NCBI GenBank assembly: GCA_020809425.1
Contig: JAGGDC010000001.1
Location: forward strand, 2,059,001 to 2,123,000
From: Candidatus Synoicihabitans palmerolidicus
GTDB lineage: Bacteria; Verrucomicrobiota; Verrucomicrobiia; Opitutales; Opitutaceae
Direction of reading: 5' to 3'
Length of the DNA stretch: 64,000 nt
Under the pieces are notes generated by a model. The model saw only the letters and a list, made by a program, of their open reading frames with translations. It was not told the DNA's origin and made no database searches. Positions 60,687 through 64,000 of the stretch are shown piece by piece. Numbering within the stretch: position 1 is the stretch's first letter; each line of letters starts with the position of its first letter. Both the position numbers and the translations under genes were made by a program.

Positions 60687-62099
60687 ATGCCGACCCTATC
60701 GCCGACTTCATCTCTCTGGGAAACCGTCAAACAGGACTTCAAGAACCTGTTTCCGGAAGACGTTTTCCTGCTTTGGTTCGAGCCCATTGTGTGCCTCGAA
60801 GCCAATGACACTTGCCTCACCTTGGGCGTGCCCAACGACTTCGCGGCGATCTGGATCAACGACAACTACCTCGACCTCATCGTTCAGCGCCTGCGGCTCA
60901 CGTCCGGGCGGGAAATGACCGTCCGCCTGAAAAAGTCCGCCGAGCCCCTCACCGCCGCGCCCCCGCCCCGCGCTACCCTCCGCGCGCAATCTTCCTCTTC
61001 CCACGTCACTGAGCGGTCCTCGCCTCGTCGCTCCGGTCTTTCCCGGCGAAGTGACTCCGGCTTCGGCCACAATCACGCTGGTAATCTCAACCCGCGGAAC
61101 ACTTTCGAGACATTTGTCGTCGGCGCCAACAATCAGATGGCTCAAGCGGCCACCTTCGCCGTAGCCCAATCTCCCGCCCAAGCCTACAATCCTCTGTTCC
61201 TCTACGGAGACACCGGCCTCGGCAAAACCCATCTCATGCATGCCATTGGGCATGCCATCCTGCGCCATAAACCCGATGCTCGCGTCGCTTACCTCTCCAC
61301 CGAGAAGTTCACCAACGAGTTCATCCAAGGCCTGCAGGAAAACGCCCTCGTCAAGTTTCGCCAACGCTACCGCTCAGTCGACGTCCTCCTCCTCGACGAC
61401 GTCCAATTCCTCGGCGGCAAAGAACGCATTCAGGAAGAATTCTTCCACACCTTTAACGACCTCTTCGAGTCCGGTAAACAGATCGTCCTTTCGAGCGACC
61501 GTCGCGCTTCAGAAATCGCCAAACTCGAGGCCCGCCTCGTCTCCCGCTTCGAGTGGGGCCTGCCCGCCGATATCCAAGCGCCCGACTTCGAGACCCGCGT
61601 CGCCATCCTGCGCACCAAGGCGAAATCCCTCAATCTTGAGGTTCCGGCCGACGTCATCACATTCATCGCTCAAAACGTCGCCAAAAACATCCGCCGCCTC
61701 GAAGGCGCGCTGATCAAGGTCGCCTCCTACGCTTCCCTCACCGGCAAACACCTCGACGTCTCCATCACAGAAATGCTCCTGCAGGACATCCTGATGGAGC
61801 AGACGCAAAACATTTTCACGATCGAGACCATCCAAAAACGAGTCACCGATCACTACCAGATTCGTATGTCCGACATGACGAGCAAACGGCGCCCCAACAA
61901 CATCGCCATTCCTCGCCAAATCGCCATGTATCTCGCCCGCACCCTAACCAAACACTCGCTTCAAGAGATTGGGGATGCCTTCGGCGGCCGTGACCACGGC
62001 ACCGTCATCCATGCCTGCAAGGCCGTGGACAACATGATGGAGCAGGATCAAACTGCCCGTAGCAGTATCGATTTCCTGCGCAACCAGTTGTCTCGCTAG
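60687..62099 (+). CDS. dnaA: chromosomal replication initiator DnaA
   Basis: 470 residues, four domains: N-terminal oligomerisation (LWETVKQDFKNLFPEDVF), a linker of about 50 residues, AAA+ with Walker A YGDTGLGKTH (residues 173-182), Walker B VDVLLLDDVQFL and sensor II NIRRLEGALIKV, and the C-terminal DNA-binding signature IGDAFGGRDHGTVIHA. ATG at 60687. Intact. Confidence 0.97.
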   Translation: MPTLSPTSSLWETVKQDFKNLFPEDVFLLWFEPIVCLEANDTCLTLGVPNDFAAIWINDNYLDLIVQRLRLTSGREMTVRLKKSAEPLTAAPPPRATLRAQSSSSHVTERSSPRRSGLSRRSDSGFGHNHAGNLNPRNTFETFVVGANNQMAQAATFAVAQSPAQAYNPLFLYGDTGLGKTHLMHAIGHAILRHKPDARVAYLSTEKFTNEFIQGLQENALVKFRQRYRSVDVLLLDDVQFLGGKERIQEEFFHTFNDLFESGKQIVLSSDRRASEIAKLEARLVSRFEWGLPADIQAPDFETRVAILRTKAKSLNLEVPADVITFIAQNVAKNIRRLEGALIKVASYASLTGKHLDVSITEMLLQDILMEQTQNIFTIETIQKRVTDHYQIRMSDMTSKRRPNNIAIPRQIAMYLARTLTKHSLQEIGDAFGGRDHGTVIHACKAVDNMMEQDQTARSSIDFLRNQLSR

Positions 62100-62112
62100 A
62101 CTCGATCCCCGG

Positions 62113-62138
62113 CGGTGAACTCCCCTCCGAGCTCACCG
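62113..62138 (+). terminator. hairpin after dnaA, weak terminator
   Basis: CGGTGAACTC (62113-62122) pairs with GAGCTCACCG (62129-62138) with one G-T wobble and a 6-nt loop. Only a mixed TCTCT follows, so termination strength is doubtful. Confidence 0.35.
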
Positions 62139-62214
62139 TCTCTGCTTGGTGCATCCTCGAGCTCGCCGAGAATCGTCCGTGACCGCTCCCGATTGGGATC
62201 GGTCTCATTCAGCC

Positions 62215-63363
62215 CTAAGCTGAATCCAGCAAGTTTTTCAGTTTTTTCGCGATCCGCCGGCCGTTAAAACGCGCGAGGATTTTTCGACGTAAACTTTCAG
62301 CCCGTTGCTGAGATCCAGCCTGATCGCGATACTCCTTTCGCATCAATGTGATCGCGTGTTTTGTTGAGGCGATGGCCCAATGTTGAGCTCCCTCATAGAT
62401 TTGACGTTCGAAGCCAAACACGGGGACCCAACCCATTTTTGCGGACACCAAATTGGATTCCTCTTCCGTCAAGTAATCCAATTGACCGCCGTGCTTCGTC
62501 ATTATTACCGGCTTGCCGCGCATTGCGGCATCAAACGCGCCCAGCCCCCCATCCTTCACTGTGAGTCAACGAGATGAAACAGTCGGCCTGTTCATAAAAT
62601 TCAGCCATCTCAACTAAGTTCAAGTCTCGCATTATCAGCTCCACTCGGGCAAACGACAAGGTCCGGAGTCTCAACCACAGCACCGTCATTCCAGTTGAGA
62701 TTCGACGGGCCCAAAAATGATGTAGGGATAGATTCTCCGATGTCGTTTTTACACGCAGAACAACATTCCGATTGAAACGAAAAGCCTGCAAGTAAGCGAC
62801 GACCGTGGTCCCTATCGCCTTACGGCCGCACCACACCCCCACCGTATAGAAAACGTAGGGAACTGCTCGGTCTCGTGCCTCGCCTCTGCTCGCCTCGAGC
62901 ACGGTTTCATCTTCACACACATGGGGCACTACGTCGACCTGAACCTCTACCCCACTCCGCTCAAATACGTCTTTATTCCATCGGCATGGGACAAGTACGC
63001 GTTCGACCGACTGCAATCGAGGCACCCAATGCTGCGGCAACCAGTCGGTCTCCCACACCGTCATCAGGATGATCCTTTTACCGGCTTCCAAAACCGCCAC
63101 TTCGTCCAAATACTCGGGCTGAGCGTGAACAATCACCGTATCATACTCCAATTCCTCTCCGATTCGGCTCTTCCATTCGTGCCCCCTGTCGAACGCGCGA
63201 TTTCTTGGACGGATTCCATCCCACACAGCACCCGTTGCCTCGTCACCAAAGTCAGCGTAACCGGAATACCTATATCGATCAGCACTGGGATCAATCGCTC
63301 AGCCGCCACTCCATAGCCTGAAGGCGGGGGGTAACAATAGTATTTAATGCCTTGGGTTTTCAC
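62215..63363 (-). pseudogene. GT4 family glycosyltransferase, frameshifted
   Basis: ATG 63363 (YYCYPPPSGYGVAAERLIPV, the acceptor-side glycine loop), then VIVHAQPEYLDEV, LMTVWETDWLPQHWV, VLVPCRWNKDVF, VVPHVCED, FISLTHSEGWG and AAMRGKPVIMTKHGGQLDYL, ending at 62215. Frame changes near 63190, 62690 and 62570. About 380 residues restored. It likely added a sugar to a surface polysaccharide. It follows 22 bases after another GT4 gene, so they form an operon. Confidence 0.85.
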
Positions 63364-63384
63364 AGCGCTATTGAGGGATGTCGG

Positions 63385-64000
63385 TCATCCATTCTCGAGC
63401 CATTCACGTTGCCCCTCGATCAGCGCTTCCCCCGCCTTTTGTTGAACCAATGTGCCCATCCATCTCTTAAAATGATGGCTCAGATCAAAGTGCTCGCCAA
63501 CCCGCTTGGCGTTTCGCTCCCAATGCGCTTTCCCGCACGGATCCGTCACACATCTGACGACACTGTCCGCTAAAGTCGACGGTAAATCGCCCACGGAACT
63601 CGCCAAACAACCATTGTAACCATCTTTCAACCATTCCGAAATTCCGCCTCGATCAAACGCCACGACCGGACATCCCTGCGGCCCTGCTTCGATCAACCCA
63701 AACGGCTCCGCCCACAGACTGGGCACTACCAACCCATCGCTTTTACGAATCAGGTGACTGACCTCGCCGGGATTCAACCATCCGGGAAAATCCACTCGAA
63801 CGGCATCGCCCCTTTTCTCGATTTCTTTGACTTGGTGCATCCAGTTCGTTCGTTGACACCCGGTGTTCGCCATGATCAAACTCACCCCGCCGCCCCAATT
63901 GTTCCGCCACCAACGGCAACGCGTCCAACAATACTTGCCCGCCTTTACTCGGTTCGTGCCGACTGAGAAACAACAGGCGAATGGGGGCGTCACCCACCAT
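63385..64000 (-). pseudogene. GT4 family glycosyltransferase, partial, frameshifted
   Basis: Runs off the right edge of the window. The C-terminal GT-B domain is visible: IRLLFLSRHEPSKGGQVLLD, frame change near 63893, then GLVVPSLWAEPFGLIEAGPQ (the EX7E donor-binding segment) and VVAFDRGGISEWL. Ends at 63385. The N-terminal domain lies outside. It was probably co-transcribed with the next GT4 remnant. Confidence 0.8.

Noticed and set aside
1..64000. CRISPR arrays, rRNA operons, prophage or integron structures
   Set aside because: No regularly spaced repeats, rRNA-like stretches, phage structural genes or attC-like arrays were seen.

Overview
The window is a GC-rich bacterial chromosome segment, most likely from a member of Verrucomicrobiota close to Opitutaceae. 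Supporting this are the long plant/Chlamydiae-type IspG, the uppS-cdsA-dxr-rseP-ispG-dnaA order, a PVC-like CdsA signature, and several small secreted proteins of a kind typical of that group. Placement is inference; no rRNA is present. The most striking property is gene decay. About half of the recognisable genes are broken by frameshifts, in-frame stops, truncations or insertion sequences (IS), while housekeeping genes between them are clean. That pattern fits a host-restricted or recently bottlenecked lineage. The ascidian symbiont 'Candidatus Didemnitutus' (Opitutaceae) is one candidate, but nothing here proves it.

Layout. 1-9 kb: decayed methyltransferase, ABM protein, an intact pseudo-receiver/coiled-coil pair, then broken sugar transporter, TfoX C-terminal domain, M16 peptidase and GH2 mannosidase pieces, ending in IS110 copy 1. 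9-19 kb: broken cstA, a secreted protein, an SGNH hydrolase split by IS30 copy A, an intact Bax-like glucosaminidase, broken isomerase, gluconate dehydrogenase subunit and GH130, a DDE element of unsettled family, and an apaG with two compensating frameshifts. 19.2-27.8 kb: a clean block with a beta-CASP metallohydrolase, LolA-like protein, secG, parB, a LysM protein, fmt, der, an aminotransferase and an AsnC/Lrp regulator.

28-31 kb: a DUF4338-ISAs1 fusion element, an O-antigen ligase scrap, IS30 copy B and a truncated ABC ATPase. 31.9-41 kb: broken lipoprotein, hrpA with one in-frame stop, a broken membrane protein, intact sulfite-oxidase-like protein, a LysR stub, tRNA-Leu(CAG), an IS630 element, a small secreted protein and a dehydrogenase with one in-frame stop. 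41-53.7 kb: a secreted-protein gene split by IS110 copy 2, intact M29 aminopeptidase, broken SNF2 helicase and RQC-minor protein, intact moxR with broken DUF58 and TgpA partners, and a broken phhB.

53.8-62.1 kb: a clean envelope and isoprenoid block (uppS, cdsA, dxr, rseP, ispG) followed by a roughly 0.5 kb spacer with DnaA-box-like sites and dnaA. 62.2-64 kb: two broken GT4 glycosyltransferases. Together the intact genes cover replication and segregation, protein export, translation initiation, ribosome assembly, isoprenoid and lipid-carrier supply and envelope proteolysis. The losses fall on sugar uptake and mannan use, starvation peptide uptake, competence, surface polysaccharide and secreted hydrolases. 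No CRISPR array, rRNA, phage or complete defence system was found.
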